Assembly: GCF_008274585.1 (NCBI RefSeq)
Contig: NZ_VTRT01000010.1
Coordinates: forward strand, 1-64,000
Origin: Pedobacter sp. BS3
GTDB lineage: Bacteria; Bacteroidota; Bacteroidia; Sphingobacteriales; Sphingobacteriaceae
Direction of reading: 5' to 3'
Length of the DNA stretch: 64,000 nt
Shown here: positions 35,573 to 44,199 of the stretch, piece by piece
Numbering within the stretch: position 1 is the stretch's first letter
Layout: the number at the start of each line of letters is the position of its first letter
Translations under genes and position numbers: made by a program
Notes under the pieces: generated by a model
What the model saw: only the letters and a program-made list of their open reading frames with translations
Databases searched by the model: none
Told to the model about the DNA's origin: nothing

Positions 35573-36599
35573 ATTAACACAGTATATCAGCGCCTGGGAT
35601 AGCATGGTGCAGCATATTAAGGATCGTTTGTTTCCTGGTAGTGTCAATGCTGTTCCATCCGCATTCCGGGTAATGGTAAGAAAAGAAGTCGCCGACCAGG
35701 TGCGCAGCTGGCGCTTCCTGGTATTGCTGTTCCTGATATTGCTAACCTGCTTTGGTTCATTATATACATCCATTACTAATTTACCGGAAGCATTAAAGCA
35801 GAACGATGCTGAAAAGGGGTTTCTTTTTCTGAAGCTGTTTACCGTATCCGACGGTACATTACCGCCCTTCCATGTATTTATCGGGTTTTTGGGCCCTCTG
35901 TTAGGTATAGCCATGGGATTTGATGCGGTTAACTCCGAGCAAAACCGGGGCACATTAAGCCGTATCATATCGCAGCCCATACACCGCGATTACCTGATCA
36001 ATGCCAAGTTTGTTTCGGCATTGATTGTGATCAGCGTGCTGTTCTTTTCGCTGGGCTTTATGGTAATGGGACTGGGATTATTCATTATCGGTATCCCGCC
36101 ATCAGCTTCAGAATTTTTAAGAATAATATGCTTTCTGTGCCTTAGTATATGCTACGTTGCATTCTGGCTTAATTTGTCTATCTTATTTTCCATCCGCTTT
36201 AAGCAGGCGGCAACATCAGCGCTTACTGCCATAGCCGTCTGGCTGTTCTTTACCATCTTTTACCAGATCATTATCAAGATGGTGGCCAGGGTAATGTTGC
36301 CCGATCCGGCTGCATCGCCCGAAGAAATTATGGGGTATCAGTCGTTCTTCATGAACCTGATGCGCCTGGTTCCGAGCCAGTTGTTTAGCGATGCTACCGT
36401 TACCTTGTTAATGCCATCGGTACGCAGCTTGGGGCCATTAACTATGGAACAGGTTTATGGCGCTATTCCAAGCCCGTTGCCGTTAGGGCAAAGTTTGCTT
36501 CTTGTGTGGCCTCAGCTTACCGGGCTTATTGCCGCTACTATTGCCTGCTTTGCCGGATCGTATTACTTGTTTATGCGGAGGGAGATCAGGGCAAGGTAA
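35565..36599 (+). CDS. ABC-2 type transporter permease
   Basis: A 344-residue inner-membrane protein with about six predicted spans (for example WRFLVLLFLILLTCFGSLY, FHVFIGFLGPLLGIAMGF, FVSALIVISVLFFSLGFM). The motif FDAVNSEQNRGTLSRIISQP is the standard cytosolic loop of ABC-2 permeases. The start ATG (35565) lies inside the end of the ATPase gene and is preceded by AAGGAGGC, a strong Shine-Dalgarno sequence that is rare in this group; it probably drives re-initiation. It forms an exporter with the two upstream genes. A hairpin terminator follows. Confidence 0.94.
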   Translation: MHKLTQYISAWDSMVQHIKDRLFPGSVNAVPSAFRVMVRKEVADQVRSWRFLVLLFLILLTCFGSLYTSITNLPEALKQNDAEKGFLFLKLFTVSDGTLPPFHVFIGFLGPLLGIAMGFDAVNSEQNRGTLSRIISQPIHRDYLINAKFVSALIVISVLFFSLGFMVMGLGLFIIGIPPSASEFLRIICFLCLSICYVAFWLNLSILFSIRFKQAATSALTAIAVWLFFTIFYQIIIKMVARVMLPDPAASPEEIMGYQSFFMNLMRLVPSQLFSDATVTLLMPSVRSLGPLTMEQVYGAIPSPLPLGQSLLLVWPQLTGLIAATIACFAGSYYLFMRREIRAR

Positions 36600-36644
36600 G
36601 ATAGGATTGGGATACTGTAAAATCTGAATCGGGGATATGAAATG

Positions 36645-36682
36645 AACCATTGAGTTAGTGCTAAACTCAATGGTTTTATTTT
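36645..36682 (+). terminator. Terminator of the NEW3/ABC operon
   Basis: AACCATTGAGTT pairs perfectly with AACTCAATGGTT (12 bp) around a short loop, followed by TTATTTTTG. It lies about 45 bases after the permease stop. Confidence 0.8.
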
Positions 36683-36760
36683 TGTGTAAGGGCAAAAGTG
36701 GTAAGTATTGTGTTTCTTAGGTAAAGTTTAGTGGTAACGGTTCTTTAATATATCCCATGA

Positions 36761-37120
36761 TTATGTGTTTTTAAAATATTTATCAATTAAAATGTTTGCT
36801 GGGGCTGTATTAATTACCATGAGTTGTCCGCTAAACAAAACAGCATTGAGCATTTTTGTGTAATGGTCAATTAGCTTTGTCTTTGCTGTAAATGAAACAT
36901 AGCCAGTGCTATTTTGCGTCTTTTCTCCACTACGTGAAGTTACAAAATTTATATCTCCCCCACAAAAAAGTTAGAATCCATTATTCTGAAAAAGAATTGA
37001 ACGCTGGTGAAAAAAATCGTTAAACTCATGCCAAAGTAAAATTCTTACAATCAGTATGATATATAACTCCTGAACTATTCCTTCCGGCCAGAAAAAGTTA
37101 CTTTTGGTTATATTATGCAT
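36761..37120 (-). pseudogene. Possible decayed small gene with one in-frame stop
   Basis: On the minus strand one frame from ATG 37120 reads 49 codons (MHNITKSNFFWPEGIV...) to a TAA at 36971-36973, then stays open for another 69 codons (including GEKTQNSTGYVSFTAKTK and LFSGQLMVINTAPANIL) to the next stop at 36761. The second part looks protein-like in composition, but I recognise no family. It may be a gene broken by one point mutation, or chance in A+T-rich DNA. The rest of this 565-base gap shows only the terminator and A+T-rich sequence. Confidence 0.25.
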
Positions 37121-37164
37121 TACCCCAAAAGGTAGTAGCATGATTACTATTTAAACCGGCTTTT

Positions 37165-37539
37165 ATGGAAGATAGAGACAAACCCATTGTTTATTCCTGC
37201 TCAGGATGTTCAAGCGCTGCCCAGTTGGCAAATTATGTTGCTGTTAAATTAGACCGTTCGGGCGAGGCAGAAATGTCGTGCATTGCCGGCGTTGGTGGAA
37301 ATGTGAAGAACCTGGTGCGGGTAGCTACCTCAGGCAGAAAGATCATAGCCATAGATGGTTGTCCGTTGGCCTGTGTTAAAGCCAGTCTGGCCATGCATGG
37401 CGTTACGGCCACAGTGCATGTGCAGCTTGCCGAGATGGGCGTTAAGAAAAAACAGCACGAAGATTTTGACCTGGATGAGGCCCGGGAGGTAATGGAAAAT
37501 ATCAGAACAAAAGTTGCAGAACTAAAAGCCCGGGATTAG
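37165..37539 (+). CDS. DGC-domain putative zinc-binding protein
   Basis: A 124-residue cytoplasmic protein. It has the cysteine motifs typical of the DGC family: YSCSGCSSAAQLANY near the N-terminus, EMSCIAGVGG, and the name-giving IDGCPLACVKASL. The cysteines probably bind zinc. The biochemical role of the family is not established; members are often found near redox or metal-related genes. Here it precedes the ketosynthase gene by 75 bases. Confidence 0.85.
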   Translation: MEDRDKPIVYSCSGCSSAAQLANYVAVKLDRSGEAEMSCIAGVGGNVKNLVRVATSGRKIIAIDGCPLACVKASLAMHGVTATVHVQLAEMGVKKKQHEDFDLDEAREVMENIRTKVAELKARD

Positions 37540-37614
37540 AGTGTGGTCTTAACGGTTTTAGCGGGATGCTATGGCGTATAAAGTTTAACATCCCGGTAAA
37601 TAATAACAGGTTAG

Positions 37615-38775
37615 ATGTCGGATAATAAAATTGCCATTACCGGTTGGGGGAGTATTTCGCCATTAGGCGATAATAGCGCCATTATCTGGGAGTGCTATTC
37701 AGACAACAGGAGCTATTTTTCAATCCGGGAATATTGCGGCACGGATACCTGGTGCGGTACTTTATCTGCTACAGATGCACTAAAAATTGATGCCCTGAGA
37801 TTAGAAAAACCGGCGTATAAAAATCTTGATCCAAGCGTATTATATGCCATGTATGCATCAAGGGTCGCCGTATTAGCTGCCGGATGGAACAGTGATACCG
37901 CATTTGGCATCAATTTAGGCTCATCCAGGGGGGCAACCTCCTCTTTTGAAGAATATCACAGCCAGTTTATTCATAGCGGCAATAGCCAGGTACATCCATT
38001 AACATCTCCTGCAACCACGCTGGGAAATATTGCCAGCTGGGTAGCTGCCGATTTAGCGGCAAACGGGCCTGTAATTTCACATTCTATCACCTGTTCCACG
38101 GCACTTCACGCCATTCTGAACGCTGTAGCCTGGCTAAGATCAGGTTTGTGCAGCCGTTTCCTGGCCGGCGGAAGTGAAGCTGCACTAACCGCGTTTACCG
38201 TCGCACAAATGCGGGCGTTAAAAATTTATTCGTCGCTTGAAGATCAATATCCATGCCGCTCGATGGAGTCGGATAAAAAGCAAAATTCGATGATTTTAGG
38301 TGAAGGCGCTGCCAGCTTCTGCCTGGAGCTGAATGCAGATACTGCCCTGGCGTATATTACAGGGGTGGGTTACAGTACGGAGATGATCAGTCACGGGGCA
38401 TCCATATCGGCAGAAGGGCTTTGTTTACAACGTGCTATGCAAATGGCCATAAAAAACCACGATCCGGATAGTGTTGATGTGCTTATTATGCATGCACCGG
38501 GCACGGTAAAAGGCGATGCATCAGAAATGAATGCAGTTGAGGCAGTTTTTGGTGCTAAAAAGCCATTATTAACATCCAATAAATGGAAGATCGGGCATAC
38601 GTTTGGGGCATCGGGCGCTTTAAGCCTGGAAATGGCTTTGCTGATGCTGGAACACGATCGCTTTATACAACCACCTTATCTTGAACCGCAGGAACAGCGC
38701 TCTCCTTTAAAAAAGATCCTGATCAATGCGGTGGGCTTTGGCGGAAATGCAGTTAGTATCCTGGTAGAAAAATAA
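37615..38775 (+). CDS. Lone beta-ketoacyl synthase (thiolase-fold KS)
   Basis: A 386-residue ketosynthase-family protein. Active-site Cys160 sits in SITCSTALHA; the two histidines are in MHAPGTVKGDASE and IGHTFGASGALSLEMA, so the Cys-His-His triad is complete and it should be a working condensing enzyme. Its sequence is divergent from FabF (about 410 residues) and closer to the auxiliary KS proteins of aryl-polyene/flexirubin clusters, a tentative comparison. No ACP, dehydratase or other chain-building gene is adjacent, so it is an orphan here. Confidence 0.85.
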   Translation: MSDNKIAITGWGSISPLGDNSAIIWECYSDNRSYFSIREYCGTDTWCGTLSATDALKIDALRLEKPAYKNLDPSVLYAMYASRVAVLAAGWNSDTAFGINLGSSRGATSSFEEYHSQFIHSGNSQVHPLTSPATTLGNIASWVAADLAANGPVISHSITCSTALHAILNAVAWLRSGLCSRFLAGGSEAALTAFTVAQMRALKIYSSLEDQYPCRSMESDKKQNSMILGEGAASFCLELNADTALAYITGVGYSTEMISHGASISAEGLCLQRAMQMAIKNHDPDSVDVLIMHAPGTVKGDASEMNAVEAVFGAKKPLLTSNKWKIGHTFGASGALSLEMALLMLEHDRFIQPPYLEPQEQRSPLKKILINAVGFGGNAVSILVEK

Positions 38776-38779
38776 ACTG

Positions 38780-41011
38780 TTATTGCATTCTTAAAGCATT
38801 AAAAATACTGCTGTACTCCGGGTTACCGGGATCGGTGTTTTTTAAAACCGAAGCATGTTCTAATGCTTGTAAAAGTTTGTTTTGCTTTAAGTATAAATAG
38901 GCTAATGCATAATGCAGGCTATTATCTTTGGGCCAAATATGCGCTCCCTTTTGTAAAATGGTTTCTGCTTTAATAATATCTGTTTGTAATAAAAGCAGGC
39001 CATAATTATAGTATAACCTGGGATTGTCAGATCCTGTCAGCATTGCTTTCTCAAAACAGGCCAGGGCATTGGGCCGGTCTCCCATTTCATTGTATAGAAG
39101 GGCCATGTTGAAATAGATCTGGCTATTTTTAGGCGTAATTTTAGCAGCAGTTTTTAATGTGCTCAATGCCAGTGCATTTTTTCCCTGCAGGTTGTATACC
39201 ACGGCAAGATTTAACCGGGCAAGGTTCATCAGGCTGTCCTTTTTTAATCCGCGTAAATAAAACTTTTCGGCATTTGTATTGTCTTGCAGGCGCATATAAT
39301 AATCGCCGAGCATTACATTCCCTGCGGCAAAATCGGCCTGGTTTCGCAGAAAGACCGATAGATCATTTTTGGCTGTTTTCAGGGCAGCATCATATCCTGG
39401 TGGGAGCTGATCGGGCGGAACGGTCAGGAACAGATCGGCTGCAGCAATACGTACGGCCCGTACCGGATCATTTAATAAAGGCGCTGCCGCATTTATCCAG
39501 TTCGGTGGCTCATAACTTGCCAGGCTTCTTAACGCCCTGTACCGTACCTGGGCGTCGCTGCTTTTTATGCAGGCAAGCAGGGCATTCAAACTCTTTTCTG
39601 AAGGAGTATTAGCCAGGTAAGATGCTGCCGTGGCTTTAATAATGGCAGGTATTGTTTTGCTATCTAACAGCTTTAATAAATGCGGTTCGGCATCAGGGCC
39701 CGGGTTACTTCCTGGAATAAGATCTTCTGAAAAATGGTATCTGCGGGTTTTGCCATACCACTTTTCTACTGTGCCGGCAGCCCATTGGCTGGATTTATCT
39801 GTATGGCAATTGTTGCATGAATTGGGCGTTCCGAATTTAACAGACAGATCGGGACGCGGTACCCGGAAACTATGGTCGTGCCTGTAATCATTACCCATAT
39901 AGTATTTGCCGGGCATGTGGCAATTGACACATTTGGCTCCGGCGGTAGAGGCAGCGTGAAAGGTATGCGATAGGTCATTGTATTTTTGCTGATGGCATTG
40001 CAGGCACAGCTTGTTATCAATGAATAAAACTTTTTGAGAATGAGGCTCGTGGCAATTGCTGCACTTTACACCGGCCTGGAACATTTTACTTTGCAGAAAA
40101 GAAGTGTAAATGAAATCCTCATCCTTGATTTGTCCATCGGCATAAAAATTTTCTGTCGACGGAATATCCGGGATATAATTATCCAGGAGCCCGGTGGAAG
40201 CAAGCGGGGTATTGCTTATTACCGTACGGCGTGCATGGCATGGGGCGCAGGTGTTTATTTGAGTTAGCTGTGAAGTGTTTCCGGGCATTTCCAGTGCACT
40301 TCCCTTAATTTTATTTCCTGCTTTATAATCGTTGTTTATATAGTCAATATGATTTTTCCCTGCACCGTGACAGGCTTCGCAGCTTACGTTAATAGCACTG
40401 TAGGTTGTTTTATAGGTATCGCTTTCTATATCGTAATTCTTTTTCACGTTAGTGCTGTGGCAATCGGCGCAGGTGGTGTTCCAGTTTTGAGCATTTCCTG
40501 TCCAGTGCAGCCAGTCGCCGGCAGGTATTTGCTGACCTTTATACTGATGAAACCACTTGTTTTGCCTCGCATCCCAGCTGGCCCGGGTCACCTGCATTCT
40601 GCCTCCCGGGAATTCTACAAGATATTGCTGTAAGGGGTAAAATCCGAAGGTATATTTGATCTCAAAATCGTGATATTTGCCATCCCCGCCCTGTGTATGG
40701 ATAAAAAAACGATCGCCTTTTTTAAAAAAACGCGAAGTAACACCATCGGCAGTGAGCACCGTATTGTTAAAGTTGCCCTTCACGGTAGAATCAGTTGCGG
40801 GCTGCATAGCCATAAAGTGATCAGAGCTTTGCCAGTGCTTGTATGCTATAGCATGGCATGATCTGCATGCTGCATCGCCTACAAACGCATTTTCTTCTTT
40901 AGAGGCTGTTGCTGATTGATCTGTATTGTGAGGTAAAAGAAACAAGTCGATCCCAATAGCCGCTAAGATGCAAAAGAAAGCAGCTATCACTAATTTATAA
41001 CTTGTTTTCAT
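38780..41011 (-). CDS. Octahaem c-type cytochrome fused to HEAT and TPR repeats
   Basis: A 743-residue exported protein: an N-terminal membrane helix (residues 7-26), then eight CXXCH haem-binding motifs (CRSCH, CADCH, CEACH, CAPCH, CSNCH, CLQCH, CVNCH, CNNCH) in the first ~410 residues, then HEAT-like repeats (about 440-530), then TPR repeats to the end (NSQIYFNMALLYNEMGD, NPRLYYNYGLLLLQT, NSLHYALAYLYLKQNK). The cytochrome part resembles cytochrome c554/nitrite-reductase-type multihaem proteins. It would shuttle electrons in the periplasm, with the repeats giving a protein-docking surface. Its stop lies five bases from that of the convergent ketosynthase gene. Electron partners unknown. Confidence 0.92.
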   Translation of the reverse strand: MKTSYKLVIAAFFCILAAIGIDLFLLPHNTDQSATASKEENAFVGDAACRSCHAIAYKHWQSSDHFMAMQPATDSTVKGNFNNTVLTADGVTSRFFKKGDRFFIHTQGGDGKYHDFEIKYTFGFYPLQQYLVEFPGGRMQVTRASWDARQNKWFHQYKGQQIPAGDWLHWTGNAQNWNTTCADCHSTNVKKNYDIESDTYKTTYSAINVSCEACHGAGKNHIDYINNDYKAGNKIKGSALEMPGNTSQLTQINTCAPCHARRTVISNTPLASTGLLDNYIPDIPSTENFYADGQIKDEDFIYTSFLQSKMFQAGVKCSNCHEPHSQKVLFIDNKLCLQCHQQKYNDLSHTFHAASTAGAKCVNCHMPGKYYMGNDYRHDHSFRVPRPDLSVKFGTPNSCNNCHTDKSSQWAAGTVEKWYGKTRRYHFSEDLIPGSNPGPDAEPHLLKLLDSKTIPAIIKATAASYLANTPSEKSLNALLACIKSSDAQVRYRALRSLASYEPPNWINAAAPLLNDPVRAVRIAAADLFLTVPPDQLPPGYDAALKTAKNDLSVFLRNQADFAAGNVMLGDYYMRLQDNTNAEKFYLRGLKKDSLMNLARLNLAVVYNLQGKNALALSTLKTAAKITPKNSQIYFNMALLYNEMGDRPNALACFEKAMLTGSDNPRLYYNYGLLLLQTDIIKAETILQKGAHIWPKDNSLHYALAYLYLKQNKLLQALEHASVLKNTDPGNPEYSSIFNALRMQ

Positions 41012-41038
41012 AAATAATGACCATTTGCATGTTTAGGC

Positions 41039-41395
41039 TCATTCGCCCTCATAAATTACACCTGCTGTTGGTGTTTCTTTAAGCTCAATTTTTACTAATG
41101 ACGGTAACCGGGGCTTGATCTTATTCCAGAGCCAGACAGAAAATAATTCTGTGGTTGGATTTTCTAATCCCGTGATATTATTTAAAAGGGTATGATCTAC
41201 GCATTCGATCACAGGCTTTACTGCTTTCTTAAGATCATTATAATCTAAGATCCAGCCTTCCTTTTGGCTTATTTTACCTTCGGCAAATACCGTTAAATAA
41301 TAAGTGTGCCCGTGTACAGATTTGCATTTATGTCCGTTGGGTACATAAGGTAAAAAATGAGCGGCATCAAAAGAAAACTGCTTGTATAAGAGCAT
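41039..41395 (-). CDS. queD: 6-carboxytetrahydropterin synthase (QueD)
   Basis: A 118-residue cytoplasmic enzyme of the 6-pyruvoyl-tetrahydropterin synthase fold, converting dihydroneopterin triphosphate to 6-carboxytetrahydropterin in queuosine synthesis. Zinc ligands H13 (DAAHFLP), H28 and H30 (SVHGHTY) and catalytic C24 are visible, as is the later DHTLLNN. I start at MLLYKQF (41395); 18 upstream open codons are not convincing. It follows an FMN split-barrel gene by 10 bases on the same strand. Other queuosine genes are not in the window. Confidence 0.92.
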   Translation of the reverse strand: MLLYKQFSFDAAHFLPYVPNGHKCKSVHGHTYYLTVFAEGKISQKEGWILDYNDLKKAVKPVIECVDHTLLNNITGLENPTTELFSVWLWNKIKPRLPSLVKIELKETPTAGVIYEGE

Positions 41396-41405
41396 AAAAA
41401 ATATG

Positions 41406-41837
41406 TTAACGATGATGTAATTGTCTTTGCCAATATGTTTTGCCACCAAATACCGGCGTGTTATCTGTCATTTTTACAGAGTCGAGCTGTACACACCAAA
41501 CCTTGCCCGCCCTGGCAACAGCAAGCGGATAAATTTTATGATAAAAACTATCGGGATGTACCGGTGGCAGAGAGCTACAGAGAATTGTGCCTGAGAACTG
41601 GAGTCCTTTAATTAAAGGCAATGAGATCTTTGCCGGCAGAATAGTTCCGGCTACCTTATGATTGTCTGCAAGTATTTTTGAGTGATAAGAATCGTCAGAA
41701 GATTTGAAGAATAATAAATGATGCTGCTCATCGAATGCGTAAAAGCAATTAAAGCAGTGAGGAACGGCATTATCGGCCACACAACAAAGCGTAGCTATTT
41801 TATTTGACCCGAAGAATTTTGTGATTGTTGGTTGCAC
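41406..41837 (-). CDS. Pyridoxamine 5'-phosphate oxidase-like FMN-binding protein (YhbP-like)
   Basis: A 143-residue protein with the short split-barrel fold: ATLCCVADNAVPHCFNCFYA, LLFFKSSDDSYHSKIL and VAGTILPAKI match the N-terminal FMN-binding part of UPF0306/YhbP-type proteins. It is too short to be a true PdxH. It may be a flavin or haem-binding reductase; the substrate is unknown. It is upstream of and probably co-transcribed with queD. Confidence 0.75.
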   Translation of the reverse strand: MQPTITKFFGSNKIATLCCVADNAVPHCFNCFYAFDEQHHLLFFKSSDDSYHSKILADNHKVAGTILPAKISLPLIKGLQFSGTILCSSLPPVHPDSFYHKIYPLAVARAGKVWCVQLDSVKMTDNTPVFGGKTYWQRQLHHR

Positions 41838-42030
41838 TTTTTTGGTGTAAAAGTCTGCCTGGCGGGTAATTTTTAAAATGATAACGATCAGATCAGGGCG
41901 TGATCTGTATCACTATTGAGGCAGAACATATATGATGATCACGGCATCCGGAGTTAAAATGACGTAAAATACTTCCCGGCCTTTGATTTAACTTTTTACC
42001 TTTGGATTTCTTACATTAAATACTTTTATC

Positions 42031-42744
42031 ATGCAACAATTAACAAATAAAGTAGCCCTCATTACCGGGGGAAGCAAGGGTATTGGCTATGGTGTTGCCG
42101 AAGCCTTGCTGAAAGAAAATATTAAAGTGGCCATTACCAGTCGCTCACAGCAGCATGCCGATGAGGCTGCCCGGCGTTTAAGCGTATTTGGCGAAGTGCT
42201 GGCTATTGGTGCCGACGTAAAAAACTGGGAATCGCAGCAACACGCGGTAAAACAAATTGTCGATAAATGGGGCCGGCTGGATTTTTTGATTGCTAATGCC
42301 GGGGTAGGGCATTTTGCTTCTATTGAAGAAATGGAGCCGGAAACCTGGCACGATACGATTGATACTAATCTTACCGGTGTGTTTTACAGCATTAAAGCGG
42401 CTTTAGCCGAGCTGAAAAAGAATAAAGGATATATTTTTACCATTTCGAGCCTGGCCGGTTGCAACTTTTTTGCCGGAGGGTCGGCGTACAATGCCAGTAA
42501 ATTTGGTTTAACCGGATTTACACAGGCCGTTATGCTGGATCTAAGGCAATACGGCGTTAGGGTTGCTACCATTATGCCCGGCTCGGTGTCAACTTATTTT
42601 AATGATCACGAACCGGATGCCCAGGCAGATGCCTGGAAAATTCAGCCGGAAGATATGGGCCAATTACTGGTTGATCTGTTAAAGATGCACCCGCGAACGC
42701 TGCCCAGCAAGATTGAGATCAGGCCGGCGAAGACGTCGAATTAA
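42031..42744 (+). CDS. Short-chain dehydrogenase/reductase (SDR family)
   Basis: A 237-residue classical SDR. TGGSKGIGYG is the cofactor-binding motif; NAGVG follows; the catalytic Ser is in ISSLAG and the YxxxK motif is YNASK. R38-type residues after the second strand (TSRSQQ) suggest NADP(H) preference. It resembles 3-oxoacyl-ACP reductase-like and 3-ketosphinganine-type SDRs, but SDR substrate cannot be told from sequence. A repeat-rich gap follows. Confidence 0.92.
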   Translation: MQQLTNKVALITGGSKGIGYGVAEALLKENIKVAITSRSQQHADEAARRLSVFGEVLAIGADVKNWESQQHAVKQIVDKWGRLDFLIANAGVGHFASIEEMEPETWHDTIDTNLTGVFYSIKAALAELKKNKGYIFTISSLAGCNFFAGGSAYNASKFGLTGFTQAVMLDLRQYGVRVATIMPGSVSTYFNDHEPDAQADAWKIQPEDMGQLLVDLLKMHPRTLPSKIEIRPAKTSN

Positions 42745-43034
42745 AGCCTCATCCCTAACTCCGCCAGTTGGCGGAAGAAGGGAATTGGTCTGTGCTATTC
42801 GTCTTGTTTCTTGCGTCTATATTCTTGCTTGGCCTCACCCCCAGCTCCGCCAACTGGCGGAAGAGGGGATGGAGACATTGTCAACTCTCCATTGTCCTCT
42901 GTCAATTATTAAAGATTACTTCCGGACTTTCCAACTTTCGGACTAAAAAGCTATGAACCATGCAGACATTGTCAACTATCCATTATCCACTGTCAATTAT
43001 TAAAGAGCCATTAACCATTCGTCACACCGTTCCA
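42745..43034. repeat. Composite copy of the mosaic repeat with two palindromic boxes
   Basis: Two direct copies of a box with a perfect 16-base palindrome are seen: TCCGCCAGTTGGCGGA (42760-42775) and TCCGCCAACTGGCGGA (42846-42861), each preceded by CCTCA-CCC and followed by AGAAGGG/AGAGGGG. They are followed by TGTCAACTCTCCATTGTCC, a TCAATTATTAAAGA end, a TTCCGGACTTTCC segment, CTATGAACCATGCAGAC and a second TGTCAACTATCC run. The module order agrees with the copies at 31586 and 32974. Confidence 0.7.
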
Positions 43035-43502
43035 TCATCTCAGCCTGTCGGCAGATTTTACCAGTTTTTCGTCGTGGCGGATTCCACGTATGGCGAGAAT
43101 AATGAATAAAATAGATAAAGAGGGTAAGATGACACCAATACCGTAGTTCTGTAACTGGAGTTGTAAGCCGTTTAAGTACGCTTTTGCGGTTTGAACCAGC
43201 CAGAAGCTATAGGCGAGGATCAGCACAATAGTGATGTAGCTTAAGGTTAGCTGCTTCTTCCGGTTGCGGAAACTACCAAGAATAACCAATGGAACCAGGG
43301 CGATAATCACGGTTACAATAGTTAAGGGAATAAATTCCTGTAGTTTAATGTCCTCTTGCCCGGTGTGCTGATAAAGACCTGTAATACGTACGGTTTTTGC
43401 CAGTCCGTCGATATCTACAAACTGGATAAAGGGAAATAAAAAAAGGCAGAATAAGCTTAGTGAAGCCAGAATAAGCCAGATGGATTGAATGCGTTGTATC
43501 AT
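43035..43502 (-). CDS. DUF4293 family membrane protein
   Basis: A 155-residue protein with four predicted membrane spans: SIWLILASLSLFCLFLF, IPLTIVTVIIALVPLVILG, SYITIVLILAYSFWLV, GVILPSLSILFIILAI. The MIQRIQSIWLILA start is diagnostic of DUF4293, a family essentially confined to Bacteroidetes. A short loop between the first two helices holds a small polar domain. Function not known. It is convergent with the SDR gene. Confidence 0.88.
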   Translation of the reverse strand: MIQRIQSIWLILASLSLFCLFLFPFIQFVDIDGLAKTVRITGLYQHTGQEDIKLQEFIPLTIVTVIIALVPLVILGSFRNRKKQLTLSYITIVLILAYSFWLVQTAKAYLNGLQLQLQNYGIGVILPSLSILFIILAIRGIRHDEKLVKSADRLR

Positions 43503-43635
43503 AACGAGGGCAAGTTAAAAGTTAAAAGCCGAAAGTCAAAAGTTTATATAGTCCGAAAGACAGAAAAGACTGAAAGTAATGAGTGGGTTGTGCATTATAA
43601 AAAAACGATTTAAGTTCAATTCCTGCGAGTCGATA

Positions 43636-43808
43636 GCGCCAAGCTCCGGCTTGGTGATGTTACCTAAAAAGCCTCCGGGCTTTGTTGGACATTATACCGT
43701 AAGCAGCGTTTTGAACATTTCGTGGTAGAAAGTTCTTAAAACTTTCCTGCTATGTTAAGGTTCAGGTTATTCCTGTGTTCAATCCTGTGCTGAAACTTAA
43801 GGCAGGTC
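43636..43808. repeat. Direct repeat, copy 1 (flanks the VOC gene)
   Basis: A segment of about 170 bases, matching the copy at 44372-44520 in the same orientation. Shared landmarks in order: GCGC-AAGCTCCGGC, CTCCGGGCTTT, GTAGAAAGTTCTTAAA, CTTTCCTGCTAT, GTTATTCCTG, CTGAAACTTAAG-CAGGT. The end contains an inverted pair (TTAAGTT / AACTTAA type), clearer in copy 2. This explains most of the 328-base gap downstream of the VOC gene. Confidence 0.65.
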
Positions 43809-43830
43809 AGGTTGCTTTTTAGCTGATTTG

Positions 43831-44199
43831 CTATTCAGTTAATGAAAGAACGTTTCCATCAGGGTCTTTGAACCAGGCAACCTTTGAGCCATTGGGTGAG
43901 ATCCAGATACCTAAGCTGTCCTGTTCAAAGAAGTCATAACGTTCGCAAAAGATGTTTTTGTCGTTGAGTTGCTTTATGACAGAAACAATGTTATTAACGT
44001 TCCAACCCAGGATGGTGAATGGATGTGGCTTGAACTCCCGGACAGTGGTAATACGCAGCAAAGTGCCGTTTGCATCAAATTCTAAAGCAAAATTGTCTTC
44101 CGACAATAATTTTAGCCCCAGAATATCTTTATAAAATAGTTTGGCTTCGTTTGGCTTTACCGTTGGTACAAACGCTTTAAGTTTTTGGTTGGCAAGCAT
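43831..44199 (-). CDS. VOC-family (glyoxalase-like) protein
   Basis: A 122-residue protein with the paired beta-alpha-beta-beta-beta modules of the vicinal oxygen chelate superfamily: KAFVPTVKPNEAKLFYKDIL, LGLKLLSEDNFALEF, then WISPNGSKVAWFKDPDGNVLSL, where the final FKDPDGNVLSL is the usual C-terminal signature. Single VOC domains of this size dimerise; the role may be glyoxalase, antibiotic binding or lyase. The metal ligands are not clearly complete. It is flanked on both sides by copies of a direct repeat. Confidence 0.85.
   Translation of the reverse strand: MLANQKLKAFVPTVKPNEAKLFYKDILGLKLLSEDNFALEFDANGTLLRITTVREFKPHPFTILGWNVNNIVSVIKQLNDKNIFCERYDFFEQDSLGIWISPNGSKVAWFKDPDGNVLSLTE

Noticed and set aside
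38157-41000. Plus-strand frames across the multihaem cytochrome gene
   Set aside because: They are opposite-strand shadows; the CXXCH motifs on the minus strand decide the coding strand.
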